NCBI GenBank assembly: GCA_946555345.1
Contig: CAMNSS010000001.1
Span: 186,001-250,000 of the forward strand
Direction of reading: 5' to 3'
DNA: 64,000 nt
Source of the DNA: an uncultured Eubacterium sp.
GTDB taxonomy: Bacteria; Bacillota; Clostridia; Peptostreptococcales; Anaerovoracaceae
In this document: positions 15,919 through 25,793 of the stretch, piece after piece
How the letters are laid out: each line of letters begins with the position of its first letter
Position numbering within the stretch: the stretch's first letter is position 1
Position numbers and translations under genes: made by a program
Notes under the pieces: generated by a model
Database searches by the model: none
What the model saw: the letters and a program-made list of their open reading frames with translations, nothing else
Told to the model about the DNA's origin: nothing

Positions 15919-17904
15919 ATGGAAAAGCTAAAAACTTTCTGTAATAAATATCTTAGGAATCATGTGACGCTGCTCTTTATCGTTGCAATAGCGTTAAATT
16001 TAGTTATTGAAACGCTGGCGAGGCATTCGCTGATTGCCAGCCTTGGCTTTCTCTTCCAAAGCCCATTGGTGTTTCTCTGCAATGTGCTGATTATTCTTTC
16101 CTTGTTATCTTTTTCCTTGCTATTTAGAAAGCGGATTTTCTTTACTTGTATTTTGTCCCTGGTTTGGCTGGCGCTGGGTATTGTCAACGGCGTGATTTTG
16201 CTTAATCGGCTGACCCCGTTTACGATTTATGACCTGAGCAGCCTGGAAGACGGGCTTTCTATTGTAACCAATTACTTTTCCACGAAGGTTATTATCATCG
16301 CTGTCGTGGTTGCCGTAGTTTTGGTGGTCGGATTCATCATCCTTTATACGAAGACATCAAAACTGACGGAAAAGGTAAACCATAAACGGGCGATTGCTAC
16401 AATCCTCGTTATCATCGTAGGGACGTTCGGAATCGTGCAGGCGGGAATGCGCGTCGGCATATTGGATACCTTTTTTGGAAACCTGCCTTACGGCTATCGG
16501 GATAATGGCGTTCCTTACAGCTTTTTGGTAACCTGGGTAAGCACAGGGATCAGCAAGCCGGACGATTATTCGGAAGAAATGATCGAGAAGATTTTTAAGG
16601 ACGGCGAGCTGGGCGAAGATAACATTTATACGCCAGGCGAGGATGATGATGCGGATGCAAGCGGAAAACCGAATATCCTATTTTTGCAGCTCGAATCATT
16701 TATGGACCCGCTTTTGCTGGAACACGTCCAGTTTGATAAGGATCCGATCCCATATTACAGGCAGCTCATGAAAGAATATTCCTCCGGCCGCCTGACAGTC
16801 CCGGCGGTAGGCGCAGGGACTGCGAACATAGAATTTGAAGTAATGACAGGCATAAGCGTGAAGTTTTTCGGTCCGGGCGAATATCCGTACAAGAGCATTT
16901 TGAAGGATGTAACGGTCGAAAGCACGCCTTATGACCTGAAACCCCTGGGGTATACTTCACACGCCATCCATAACCATCGCGGGGCATTTTACGGCCGGAA
17001 CAAGGTGTTTGCCAACATGGGTTTTGACACCTTTACCAGCCTTGAATATATGAACAATGTAATGAAGACGCCGAAGAACTGGGCGAAGGATGGTATTCTG
17101 ATCGAACAGATCCTGGATGCTTTAAACAGCACGGAGGGGTCCGACTATATCTATACGATATCCGTGCAGGGGCATGGCAAATATCCTTCGCAGATGCTTA
17201 TCGATTCGCCTGCGGTTACGGTCACGCAATCCGTATCGGAAGAACAAAAATGGGCGTATGAGTATTACGCAAACCAGATCTATGAGATGGATTTATTTGT
17301 GAAGGAGCTGACGGAAACTTTGCAGGATTACGATGAAGATATTATTCTGGTCATGTACGGGGATCATCTGCCGGCTCTGGATAACATAGAAGAAAATGTT
17401 CCTGCTGATGAGCTTTACAAGACGCGCTATGTGATCTGGGATAATTTCGGCATGAAGAAGAAAGACCGGGATTTAACAACCTATGAACTTGCGGCGGAAG
17501 TTCTGGGAAGGCTTGATATATCCGCAGGAATGATGACGAAATACCATCAAAATTATGAAGATGATACTTATTACCGCACGAATTTGCAGGCGCTTGCTTA
17601 TGATATGCTTTATGGAAAGCGCTATATTTACGGCGGGAAAAATCCATATAAGGCGACTGATCTTAAAATGGGCGTACGGGAGATTAAGATTAACGAAATC
17701 GTTCAAATTGGCGAGGACTATTACATCAAGGGTGAGAATTTTACCGAGTACAGCAAAGTTTACTTGGATGGCGAGGTGCTGGATACTGTTTATCTTGGGC
17801 CGACGATTCTGTCGTTGAAGGAAACCGTTGATCCGGAAGATGCGGCGAAAATGAAAGTGAGTCAAGTGGAAAAGAATAAAGAAGTGCTGAGTACGACAGA
17901 ATAA
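15919..17904 (+). CDS. LTA synthase/phosphoglycerol transferase-like sulfatase-fold membrane enzyme
   Basis: A 661-residue member of the LtaS/MdoB family, which transfers glycerol-phosphate-type groups to polymers or glycolipids at the outer face of the membrane. About five membrane helices occupy residues 1-180, followed by the sulfatase-type catalytic domain from about residue 250: PNILFLQLESF supplies the metal-binding glutamate, AGTANIEFEVMTG the nucleophilic threonine, and MYGDHLPAL the C-terminal metal-binding Asp-His. An extra C-terminal domain of about 90 residues follows. The start is 5 bases after rsmA with AGGAGA before it. The exact acceptor polymer cannot be told. Confidence 0.88.
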   Translation: MEKLKTFCNKYLRNHVTLLFIVAIALNLVIETLARHSLIASLGFLFQSPLVFLCNVLIILSLLSFSLLFRKRIFFTCILSLVWLALGIVNGVILLNRLTPFTIYDLSSLEDGLSIVTNYFSTKVIIIAVVVAVVLVVGFIILYTKTSKLTEKVNHKRAIATILVIIVGTFGIVQAGMRVGILDTFFGNLPYGYRDNGVPYSFLVTWVSTGISKPDDYSEEMIEKIFKDGELGEDNIYTPGEDDDADASGKPNILFLQLESFMDPLLLEHVQFDKDPIPYYRQLMKEYSSGRLTVPAVGAGTANIEFEVMTGISVKFFGPGEYPYKSILKDVTVESTPYDLKPLGYTSHAIHNHRGAFYGRNKVFANMGFDTFTSLEYMNNVMKTPKNWAKDGILIEQILDALNSTEGSDYIYTISVQGHGKYPSQMLIDSPAVTVTQSVSEEQKWAYEYYANQIYEMDLFVKELTETLQDYDEDIILVMYGDHLPALDNIEENVPADELYKTRYVIWDNFGMKKKDRDLTTYELAAEVLGRLDISAGMMTKYHQNYEDDTYYRTNLQALAYDMLYGKRYIYGGKNPYKATDLKMGVREIKINEIVQIGEDYYIKGENFTEYSKVYLDGEVLDTVYLGPTILSLKETVDPEDAAKMKVSQVEKNKEVLSTTE

Positions 17905-17977
17905 TAACGGGTTTGCGGCGTTTTATAGAGCGGCAATCGCCGGGTTTTCGTAAAATTGCAGAGAATAGGGGATTAAG

Positions 17978-19312
17978 ATGGAGAAACAGGAAAATTTCAA
18001 TAGATTGGAAAACTATTTTTGGAAAGGGTGCAAGGATGTGCGGCAAAATTCCATTGGTATTGAGATTGAACATTTTGTCGTTCATCCTGAAACGAAGGAG
18101 ACGATTTCTTATTATGGCGGCAAGGGCATTGGACAAGTATTGCTTGCGCTGGCGAAGGCTTACCCGGACTGCCGCTTGATTAGAGGGAAAAGCGGCGACG
18201 GCGGAAAAGATGGGGTTGGCGCAGAAAGCAGGGGGGATGGCGGCGGGGAAAACTGCCTGGGCTTTGCCACAGAAGAATTTGTCATTACGCTCGAACCAGC
18301 CGCCCAGGTTGAAATCAGCATCCAGCCCCAGGCTAAAATTTCCACATTGAAGCGGATTTACGAAGGCTTTTGCCGTGCGTTTGGAAAGACGCTGGATTCC
18401 TTCGGCTACACCTATGTTACGGAGGGCTACCAGCCTGTTTCGCTTGTGGAGAATTTAGAAATCATCCCGAAAGAACGATACAGAATCATGAATCGGCATT
18501 TTCAGTCCACGGGAACGATGGGAAGGAATATGATGCGGGGAACCGGTTCTGTGCAGGTTGCGGTGGACTATCATTCTGAGGAGGATTTTAGGAAAAAAAT
18601 CCAGGCGGCTTATGTGATGATGCCAGTCTTTAAGCTTTTGATGGACAATACGCCGCACTTTGAAGGCAGGGACAATCGCCAGATGCTAAAACGGACGGAA
18701 ATTTGGAACAATGTCGATCCTGACCGTTCCGGCATTATTCCCGATGTGCTGAAAGAAGATTATGGGTTTCGGGATTACGCCTTGTATCTATGGAATGCGA
18801 CGCCCATTTTTTTGCCGCTCGATGGCAAGGATGAAGCTGTTGGCATGACGAAAAACCGCGAGCTATTTGCAAGCCGTGCGTTAGATGAGCCGATGATTGA
18901 GCATATCATATCCATGTTTTTTCCCGATGTGCGGCTAAAGCAGTACATCGAAATACGCGGGGCTGACTCCGCAGAGCCTGCGCGGACGTTTGCATATGCG
19001 GCTCTGCTCAAGGGTCTTTTGTACGATGAAGCTTTTACAGAAGGCATCCAGCGGTTTATTTGCGAGCGTCATTTGCAAATCGCTGATATCAAGGCGGCGG
19101 AGGCGAGCTTGATGGACAAGGGCTGGCAGGGTGAAATCTATAGCATGCCTGCCTCGGCCATAGTGCGGGATGCGCTGGAATACGGAAGGCGCAGTCTTTG
19201 CATGGAGGAAAAAAGCGATCTGGACCCGTTCTTTGGGATTTTACAAGAGCAGGAGGCAAAGGCGGCGCAAAGCGCACGGGAGGAAACCGCACAGGAGGGC
19301 AAAAACGCATGA
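17978..19312 (+). CDS. glutamate-cysteine ligase family 2 protein
   Basis: A 444-residue protein of the GCS2 (plant/EgtA-like) glutamate-cysteine ligase family, which joins glutamate through its gamma-carboxyl to cysteine or another amine using ATP. GIEIEHFVV (about residues 27-35) is the metal- and ATP-binding acidic strand of the family, RGTGSVQVAVDY is the next signature, and YIEIRGADS the third. A low-complexity glycine-rich insertion lies at about 68-88. The ribosome binding site is AGGGGA. The stop overlaps the following ATP-grasp gene (ATGA), so the two enzymes probably act in sequence to make a glutathione-like thiol. Confidence 0.85.
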   Translation: MEKQENFNRLENYFWKGCKDVRQNSIGIEIEHFVVHPETKETISYYGGKGIGQVLLALAKAYPDCRLIRGKSGDGGKDGVGAESRGDGGGENCLGFATEEFVITLEPAAQVEISIQPQAKISTLKRIYEGFCRAFGKTLDSFGYTYVTEGYQPVSLVENLEIIPKERYRIMNRHFQSTGTMGRNMMRGTGSVQVAVDYHSEEDFRKKIQAAYVMMPVFKLLMDNTPHFEGRDNRQMLKRTEIWNNVDPDRSGIIPDVLKEDYGFRDYALYLWNATPIFLPLDGKDEAVGMTKNRELFASRALDEPMIEHIISMFFPDVRLKQYIEIRGADSAEPARTFAYAALLKGLLYDEAFTEGIQRFICERHLQIADIKAAEASLMDKGWQGEIYSMPASAIVRDALEYGRRSLCMEEKSDLDPFFGILQEQEAKAAQSAREETAQEGKNA

Positions 19313-20649
19313 CGGAGTTATCGAAGAAAATCCAGGATGAATATATCGAGCATTTTAAAGCCCATGAGGAAGAAAACCGCATGGGCGCTTTGCGCATCGA
19401 GGAGAATTATAAAAAATCAAACTTCTGGAACGGGGAGAAGTTTTTCTCCCACGGAATCCACATCCCGAAGACTTACGAGGAAAGAACCATCAGGCATTTT
19501 CAGGAAATTGTCGCCATGGCTTATGGAATTATCGTCAAGGTCATCCGGGCTTACCTGGAGCAGCCGGAATACCGGAAGCTGTTTCCTTTTTCCAAGGAGC
19601 TGGAGGAGCTGATTTTAGTGCCGAACGGCTATGACAGCTTGCTGCCGATCGCTTGTTTTGATATTTTCTATGACGAGGATACGGAGGATTTTAAATTTTG
19701 CGAGATTAACACGGACGGCACCAGCGGGATGAACGAGTATACGCAGAACGACTATTTTTACAAGGATAATTACACCCATCAGCATATGAAGCAAAAATAC
19801 GATTTGCGTTCTTTTGAAGTGTTTGAGAGCTGGATTGATTGTTTTATGGGGCTTTATCAGACGTATGATAAGCGGGTGGAAAAACCGCAGGTGGCGATCG
19901 TGGACTTTCTGGACAAGGCGCTTCTTGGCGATTTTGAGGGATTCGCAAAGCGGTTTGAGAAGCGGGGCATTCCGTGCCGGATCTGTGATATCCGGGATTT
20001 GCGCTATGACGGCAAGGTGCTTTCGGCGGCGGACGGCTATCGGATCGATGCGATTTACCGCAGGGCTGTGACGACCGATATCATGGAGGATTTCGATCAT
20101 GTGCAGCCGATCGTCCAGGCGGTGAAGGAGCGGAATATTTTCATGGCCGGGTCGTTCTGTACCCAGATCGCCCATAATAAGTGGCTCTTTTATTTGCTCC
20201 ATCGGGAAGAAACGCATAAGCTTTTGAATGCGGAAGAAATCGCTTTCGTGGAGCGGCATATCCCGAAGACCTTCCTGCTGGCCGATGGGCAGTGCGCCCG
20301 TGAGATGATTCTAAAGGATAAGGACGGATACCTGCTCAAACCGCTGGATTCCTATGGGTGCGCGGGGCTTTATGCCGGAATCGAGTGCAGCGCAGAGGAG
20401 TGGCGCAGCGCAGTGGACGATTGCTGGGGAAAGGAATATATCTGTCAGGAATACTGCAAGCAGTACCGCACGCTCAATGCGGATTTTCTCTTCGGGGATG
20501 GAAAGGTTCACCCGTTTATCAACATGACTAGGCTGTTCGTGTATAACGGGGTGTTTGCCGGTACGTACGGCAGGTTTGCGCAGGGCGATACCATCACGAC
20601 TGGGAAGAATGAGCGGATGGCGCCGGCGTATGTGATTGGGAAGAAATGA
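19309..20649 (+). CDS. glutathionylspermidine-synthase-like ATP-grasp ligase
   Basis: About 446 residues. An ATP-grasp enzyme of the glutathionylspermidine synthase family, which forms an amide on the carboxyl end of a glutathione-like peptide. Visible features are CEINTDGTSG (acidic ligand region), the ATP-grasp strand ILKDKDGYLLKPLDSYGCAG with its lysines and glycine loop, and the C-terminal NADFLF...INMTRLFVYNG. The amidase half of the bifunctional E. coli enzyme is absent. The start is chosen at 19309, where ACAGGAGGGC precedes an ATGA overlap with the ligase gene; the open frame further upstream is inside that gene. Its partner suggests it acts as the second ligase of a thiol pathway, perhaps in place of glutathione synthetase. 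Confidence 0.8.
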   Translation: MTELSKKIQDEYIEHFKAHEEENRMGALRIEENYKKSNFWNGEKFFSHGIHIPKTYEERTIRHFQEIVAMAYGIIVKVIRAYLEQPEYRKLFPFSKELEELILVPNGYDSLLPIACFDIFYDEDTEDFKFCEINTDGTSGMNEYTQNDYFYKDNYTHQHMKQKYDLRSFEVFESWIDCFMGLYQTYDKRVEKPQVAIVDFLDKALLGDFEGFAKRFEKRGIPCRICDIRDLRYDGKVLSAADGYRIDAIYRRAVTTDIMEDFDHVQPIVQAVKERNIFMAGSFCTQIAHNKWLFYLLHREETHKLLNAEEIAFVERHIPKTFLLADGQCAREMILKDKDGYLLKPLDSYGCAGLYAGIECSAEEWRSAVDDCWGKEYICQEYCKQYRTLNADFLFGDGKVHPFINMTRLFVYNGVFAGTYGRFAQGDTITTGKNERMAPAYVIGKK

Positions 20650-20723
20650 GGGGAATGAAAGCCGTGAGCGAAGAACACTGAACGAAAGCCGTTGAAAAAA
20701 TACTAAAAAGTGATGAGAAAAAA

Positions 20724-20766
20724 ACCGCTGAATTTGCTTTGCACACAAATCGGCGGTCTTTTTTGT
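20724..20766. terminator. terminator between convergent ligase and lysozyme genes
   Basis: ACCGC...ATTTG pairs with CAAAT...GCGGT (20724-20757), followed by a T run on the plus strand and preceded by an A run, so it can serve both converging genes. Confidence 0.75.
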
Positions 20767-20825
20767 GCTGGGAGTTATCCCAGCAGGTTCTCTGCATTCC
20801 TAATTGTTGTTGATTTTCGATCAAA

Positions 20826-21779
20826 CTAACGAGGAATCAGAAGCTTCTGTCCCACATATATTAAATCGGGATCGGTGATGTTGTTGATTTTCACCAGCGT
20901 ATCGACGCTCGTTCGGTATTCTCTCGCCAGAGCCCATAACGTATCGCCGTGCTGTACCGTGTAGGTGATATACGATTCACCTGGGGAAGCATGGCTACAG
21001 CCGTCGTTTGCCTTGCTGTAATCATGCCGGATCTGCTGTGCGGATGTCTGCTCGTCATCCGTCAGGAAAAGGCTTTCCCTGAAATAGTCCAGATCGACAT
21101 GGCCGTTAATGCCGCTTACAGCGCCTTTATCACTGTATTGGAAACCGGACCAGCTACTCCAGCCGCCAATATTACCGGGTTCGCGCACCCCGTACTCGGC
21201 TACCCATAGCGGGTATTTTGTCAGATTGGATCGCCATACAGTCCTTGCGTCGTAAGCATCTGAATAAACGGCTGGCATATGTCCTGAACGTTGTTCAAGT
21301 CGTTCCAAATATGCTTTGGCTATGGCCACGGCTTCGTCGGCAGTGAGTCCCGATAGATTCTCAAAGTCCATGGCAGCCTTCATATCATAAGGCTTGGAAC
21401 GGATCAGGGAAGCAAAAAAATCAGCTTGCTCTTCAGCTTCGCTCACGGTACGCGCAGTTACATAATGGTAAAATCCATACTTCAGGCCTGCAGCTTTTGC
21501 ATTTTCGTAGTTCCTTTCAAAATATCGGTCAGTGGCATTAGCGCCTTCCCCAGCACGGATGTAGACCGCTTCGATTCCCGCATCTTTGACGCGGTTGAAG
21601 TTAATCTCTCCCTGCCATGCGCTGACATCGATGCCTCGATATTGCGTATTTGCGGCAGCGGTTTTGGTCGTTTTGCCTGCGGCGTTTTCACCACCGTCGG
21701 CGGCTAACGCCGGCCACGGTATCACCAGGGAAAAAGCAACAACAATAGGAAGGAATACAGCTAAAAACTTTTTATGCAT
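20826..21779 (-). CDS. secreted GH25 lysozyme with LysM domain
   Basis: A 317-residue muramidase. A signal peptide covers about residues 1-27 (basic start, hydrophobic core, ALAA cleavage region). The glycoside hydrolase family 25 domain runs from [12 protein letters not shown] to about residue 235 and includes the acidic AAMDFENL strand; catalytic Asp and Glu candidates are visible. A C-terminal LysM domain of about 45 residues ([16 protein letters not shown]...VGQKLLIPR) would bind peptidoglycan. The start at 21779 has a strong AAGGAGGTGC upstream; the longer frame to 21917 is upstream sequence. Confidence 0.93.
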   Translation of the reverse strand: MHKKFLAVFLPIVVAFSLVIPWPALAADGGENAAGKTTKTAAANTQYRGIDVSAWQGEINFNRVKDAGIEAVYIRAGEGANATDRYFERNYENAKAAGLKYGFYHYVTARTVSEAEEQADFFASLIRSKPYDMKAAMDFENLSGLTADEAVAIAKAYLERLEQRSGHMPAVYSDAYDARTVWRSNLTKYPLWVAEYGVREPGNIGGWSSWSGFQYSDKGAVSGINGHVDLDYFRESLFLTDDEQTSAQQIRHDYSKANDGCSHASPGESYITYTVQHGDTLWALAREYRTSVDTLVKINNITDPDLIYVGQKLLIPR

Positions 21780-22131
21780 TTTTAGCACCTCCTTCACGAG
21801 ACAGTATATGAAAAAGCTTCTTGGAAAGTGCGGGGTACGGGGCATGCGTGTTTGCGGCAAAATTGATGAAGAGGGGCATCGTTTGTCTGCAGTGAAAATT
21901 GGCAAAAAGAAAGACAAACTGTTTTTAAACAGTAATATAATGTTGAAGTTTGAATGATTTTAGATTATGATTGATTATATATTTTGGTTTTATACAGGCA
22001 GTATGTTCAGGGAGATTGGCTATAGGGAGCTGTGAAACTATTAATAGGCAGAGGCATTGCAACAATAGAAGTACGAAAAAGAGCAGATATAAATACAATA
22101 TGCTTGCAAAAATAAGAAGGTGGAAAATAGT
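21780..22131. other. AT-rich spacer between lysozyme and methylase pseudogene
   Basis: No gene is visible. It is AT-rich compared with the flanking core genes and marks the left side of an apparently acquired segment. A perfect palindrome, CTGTTTTTAAACAG (21919-21932), is followed by TATAAT (21936-21941), which could be a promoter with an operator for the rightward genes; no good -35 box fits. Confidence 0.4.
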
Positions 22132-23230
22132 ATGGCAGGAAACAGCAATCTGCATGATTCGGCAAAAAATAAACGGGATGAATTTTACACACAACTTTCA
22201 CTTATAGAAAGCGAATTAAAGCATTACAGACACCATTTCAAGGATAAAACTGTTCTTTGCAACTGTGATGATCCTTATGAGAGCAATTTCTTTAAATATT
22301 TCGCAATGAACTTTAATGCTTTGGGATTGAAAAAACTTATAACAACTTGCTATGCAACATCACCGGTTACGGGGAATGAATTTGACTATTATGTTGATAA
22401 GCGTAGCCAGCTTTCTTTTCTTTCAGCTTCTGATAATAGCCCAGTGCAGGAAGAAAGTGAGCGTAAACCATATAAAGTTGAGATTACGGAAGTAACAGAT
22501 GAAAACGAAGATGGCCGTATAGACCTTTCCGATGTTGAATATCTTATGCGAAATAAGAAAAATGTAATGGAATTGCTTGATGGTAATGGCGATTTTCGTA
22601 GCCAAGAGTGCGTGGAGCTGTTGAAGGAAGCAGATATTGTAGTTACTAACCCACCTTTTTCGCTGTTCCGCAATTATATGGCTTTACTAATGCAATATAA
22701 CAAGCAGTTTGCCATTATTGGAAATCAAAACGCAATTACATACCGTGAAGTGCTACCCCTGATTCGTGATTCAAAAGTATGGTTAGGTTATAATAATGGG
22801 CATTTTTGGTTCAAGGTTCAAGGTTCCAGATAGTTACGAGGAAAAGAAAACAGATTTTAAGATTGACGAAAATGGGAAAAAATGGCGAAGAATGGGTAAT
22901 ATATGTTGGTTTACAAATATGGATATTGAAAAACGGCATGAGGATATGACACTATTCCGTGCTTATTCCCCAGAAATTTATCCCAAATATGACAATTACG
23001 ATGCAATAGAGGTAAATCGCACTGCTGATATTCCATGCGATTATTATGGTGTGATGGGCGTTCCTATTACGTTTATGCAATATTTTAATCCTGATCAGTT
23101 TGAAATTTTAGGCGATAGCCGATATCATGACGGACAAGATTTTTCCGATGATATAAATGTCATCAACGGAAAAACACTTTACCGTAGAATTTTGATTCGC
23201 AGAAAGCAGGTGAATCCAAATGAAAATTAA
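22132..23230 (+). pseudogene. EcoRI-type adenine-specific DNA methyltransferase, frameshifted
   Basis: Two overlapping frames together make one protein of about 365 residues of the EcoRI-like N6-adenine methyltransferase family. The first frame (22132-22833) holds the start KRDEFYTQL, the CDDPYESNF region and the catalytic NPPF in DIVVTNPPFSLF. The second (to 23230) continues with FKVPDSYEEK and the C-terminal half. A 7-base tandem duplication of GGTTCAA at 22808-22821 shifts the frame; removing one unit restores WFKVPDSY. AAGAAGGTGG precedes the start. Base composition is lower in GC than the flanking genes, suggesting transfer. It may be dead or switched off by slippage. Confidence 0.85.
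22808..22827 (+). repeat. heptanucleotide tandem repeat causing the methylase frameshift
   Basis: GGTTCAA occurs twice in tandem (22808-22814 and 22815-22821) and is followed by GGTTCC. The intact reading frame needs one copy fewer. The short tract is a simple slipped-strand site. Confidence 0.85.
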
Positions 23231-23601
23231 ATTGCACGAAATCCCTGTTCGTGATATTGTTGCGGGATATGTAGATAGTGCAGAAAACGGCGTTGTCGGT
23301 TATGATGGAAAATCAAATAATAGAACTGCTTGATGATGAAGATGTTTCTAACCAGAAAGGTATTTATGAATACTTGCTTGGCGGAAATGAGAAGCATTTA
23401 AGTATTCGTGCATTTTCGCCTAAAATGGCACGTACTGCTTATGAACGGCAAAAAGGCGTATGTCCAAAATGTGGAAAGCGCTTTGATATTGAGGAAATGC
23501 AGGCAGACCATATAACTCCTTGGAGTAAAGGTGGTAAAACAATTTCAGAGAATTGCCAGATGCTATGTGCTGACTGCAACCGCCGGAAAAGCAATATATA
23601 A
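23220..23601 (+). pseudogene. DUF262-HNH endonuclease remnant with internal deletion
   Basis: The frame starting at ATG 23220 gives MKIKLHEIPVRDIVAGYVDS, the N-terminus of DUF262-type proteins, but ends after about 36 residues. From about 23305, in another frame, the C-terminus of the same family follows: ELLDDEDV...KGIYEYLLGGNEKHLSIRAF, then an HNH nuclease motif CPKCGKRF...DHITPWSKGG...CADCNRRKS. The central part (by comparison with family members as I recall them, roughly 250 residues with the QR motifs of DUF262) has been lost. The start overlaps the end of the methylase, so the two were one restriction-modification operon. As it stands it should be inactive. Confidence 0.8.
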
Positions 23602-23770
23602 CGTGTTTTTACGAGGAAGTGTAAATGGGAAAACCATCGTTGGAAGAGATTGGTTTATGTGTCCCGTTTTTATCGCTTGACGAACTAACGGAAATCGAAG
23701 CCGAGGGCATACAGCCAGTATAACCGGGAAATCATTTTTTGCGATATATATTTTATAAGGAGAAGAAGTT

Positions 23771-24073
23771 ATGGTAACACAGATGACGAACCAGTTTGGT
23801 GCAATCAGGACGGTAAAAGTAGGATTTAGCTGGACAATGCTGTTTTTCGGCTTTCTTGTGCCGCTTGTCCGGGGCGATTGGAAATGGGTGATCATTTCGC
23901 TTATATTGGATGCGGTAACCTGCGGTTTATCCTGGCTTGTCTTCCCATTCGTTTATAACAAAATTTATATCAAGAGGCTGATTGAAAAGGGATGGCTTCC
24001 GATGGATGAAGCAGGGGCTTACGCAATGAGCCAGAAAGGGATCTTCGTTCCGGGAATTGCGGAGTGGATATAG
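23771..24073 (+). CDS. small membrane protein, DUF2628-like
   Basis: A 100-residue hypothetical protein with two hydrophobic segments (about 19-34 and 39-64), the motif VKVGFSWTMLFFGFLVPLVRGDWKW and a C-terminal tail ending GIFVPG. Proteins with this opening are widespread, short and uncharacterised in Firmicutes. AAGGAG lies 9 bases before the ATG. It probably stands alone, between the decayed restriction locus and the acetyltransferase. Confidence 0.65.
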   Translation: MVTQMTNQFGAIRTVKVGFSWTMLFFGFLVPLVRGDWKWVIISLILDAVTCGLSWLVFPFVYNKIYIKRLIEKGWLPMDEAGAYAMSQKGIFVPGIAEWI

Positions 24074-24159
24074 CGGATACAACAAATAAAGTTCCCGTTG
24101 CATAATAGGAAAAAACGGACATCGCCCCCGAAACGATAACGAGTGATAAAGGAGCTGCC

Positions 24160-24726
24160 ATGCGAAAAATCAAAGTACCGACCCTTGAGACTGATAGACT
24201 GGTTCTCAGGATGTGGCGAAAAAAGGATGCGCCGCAGCTTTATGAATATGCCAAAAACCCGAACGTTGGGCCGAAGGCAGGCTGGAAGCCTCATGAAAGC
24301 ATTGCGGAATCGAAGATGATCATATCTTCCATATTTCTTGTAAATATGTGCTGGGCCATCGTGGAAAAAAGGACGGGCCGGGTAATCGGAAGCATCGGCC
24401 TGGAAGAAGACAAATTCAGGCCGAATGTGAAAAGCAAAGAACTTGGCTACTCCCTGGCGGAAAGTTGTTGGGGCAAGGGCATTATGACAGAAGCGGCAAA
24501 ATGCATTATCACGTATTCATTTGAAGCATTAAAGCTGGATGTGTTGATGATCAGGACTGGCAATGAAAACCTGCGCAGCCAGCGGGTTATCGAAAAGTGC
24601 GGGTTTCTGTATGAAGGAACGCTGCGAAGGACTTATCGGATTTATGATGGGTCGATTCGGGAAGTGCGGTGTTATTCCATGCTCCGTGAGGAATATGCAC
24701 CGTTAAAGGATGCTGGGGTTTTGTAA
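24160..24726 (+). CDS. GNAT N-acetyltransferase, RimJ/RimL type
   Basis: A 188-residue acetyl-CoA-dependent transferase. The opening TLETDRLVLRMW is the RimJ/RimL/YjcK family hallmark; the acetyl-CoA-binding region is around ELGYSLAESCWGKGIMTEA (about 88-106), and NLRSQRVIEKCGF (about 147-159) closes the fold. AAAGGAG precedes the start. The acceptor is unknown; relatives acetylate ribosomal proteins, amino acids or small amines. Confidence 0.85.
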   Translation: MRKIKVPTLETDRLVLRMWRKKDAPQLYEYAKNPNVGPKAGWKPHESIAESKMIISSIFLVNMCWAIVEKRTGRVIGSIGLEEDKFRPNVKSKELGYSLAESCWGKGIMTEAAKCIITYSFEALKLDVLMIRTGNENLRSQRVIEKCGFLYEGTLRRTYRIYDGSIREVRCYSMLREEYAPLKDAGVL

Positions 24727-24846
24727 TGCAAGAAACGCCGCCGGACACTAGCCCGCCAGTTTTTTTGGCGTATACAGGTAAAACATGGGTTTGACATAAA
24801 TTCTATGCGAATGCTGCTAAGCTGGGCGCAGGAAAAAGGAGAGAGG

Positions 24847-25359
24847 ATGGCAAAGAAAAAGGATAAGCATGCACATAAAACCAATGCGGTTAGAATTGTC
24901 GAAGCCGAAGGGATTCCATATAAACTGTACGAATACGATGCGCCGGAAGGTTTTTTAGACGGCGTTTCTGTAGCAGATGCCCTTCATCAGAACCCGGCGC
25001 AGGTGTTTAAGACCTTGGTGACGGTGGGCAGCAGCAGGGAATGCCATGTCTGCGTGATTCCCGTATGTCGGGAGCTGGATTTGAAAAAGGCCGCCAAGCA
25101 TTTCGGTGAAAAAAAGCTTGAGATGATCTTGGCGCGGGATATTACGAAGGTGACGGGATATATCAAGGGCGGCTGCTCCCCGGTCGGGATGAAAAAGCAA
25201 TATACGACCGCCATCGATGCATCCGCCGCAAATTTCGATACCATCATGGTCAGCGGCGGCAAGGTGGGACTGCAAATGGAGCTGGCGGCAGAGGGACTTT
25301 TGCATCTGACGGGCGGCGCTCTGGCTGATTTAACTGCAAATGAAGAAACGGGGGCGTAG
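24847..25359 (+). CDS. ybaK: YbaK/EbsC-type aminoacyl-tRNA deacylase
   Basis: A 170-residue trans-editing factor that removes cysteine mis-attached to tRNA-Pro (Cys-tRNA(Pro) deacylase). The family features VFKTLV, the lysine-rich stretch ELDLKKAAKHFGEKK, GYIKGGCSPVGMKK and the closing SGGKVGLQMEL are present. The start at 24847 follows AAAGGAGAG; the in-frame ATG at 24805 lacks a ribosome binding site. It is followed by a long gene-free region. Confidence 0.92.
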   Translation: MAKKKDKHAHKTNAVRIVEAEGIPYKLYEYDAPEGFLDGVSVADALHQNPAQVFKTLVTVGSSRECHVCVIPVCRELDLKKAAKHFGEKKLEMILARDITKVTGYIKGGCSPVGMKKQYTTAIDASAANFDTIMVSGGKVGLQMELAAEGLLHLTGGALADLTANEETGA

Positions 25360-25600
25360 GCTGGCAAGCGGGTTGGGATTTTTGCAGGCTTGTGCGGATT
25401 GCTATAGCTATCGCCAGAGGCGTCAATTTCTCGCAAGCGCTTCAAGACGGGTTGAAAGCGCGCCTCGGTCTATAAAGGGAATTTTTTGCAAAGCGGCAAG
25501 CCGATGCATTGCAAGGGCGGGAAACTTTACGCATCTTCCAAGGCACAAAATACAGGACAGGCCAGAGCATCGTAAGATTTTCTGAAAATTGCTGACGGTT

Positions 25601-25676
25601 GCCATGGGAGAGCGTTTATCTGGCTGCTGCATGAACGTTTTTATCTGGCTGTCATGCGAACGCTTTTATTTAATTG
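25601..25676 (+). repeat. three degenerate 25-bp tandem units
   Basis: Units of about 25 bases with the shared core ATG-n-GAACG-TTTTTATCTGGCTG begin near 25601, 25627 and 25652. Divergence between units is moderate. No function is evident. Confidence 0.6.
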
Positions 25677-25793
25677 CTATGCATATTGCAGCTTAACGCA
25701 GCCTTCGCTTCCAGAACCACAAACTTTGGTAACCAGAAACAAATTTATGGAAAAATTTTTGTTAAATATGCATAAAAAATTTTAAAAAATCTA

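Noticed and set aside
23624..23722. A 32-codon frame beginning MGKPSLEEIG after the HNH remnant
   Set aside because: Too short, no family resemblance, and it lies in decayed sequence.
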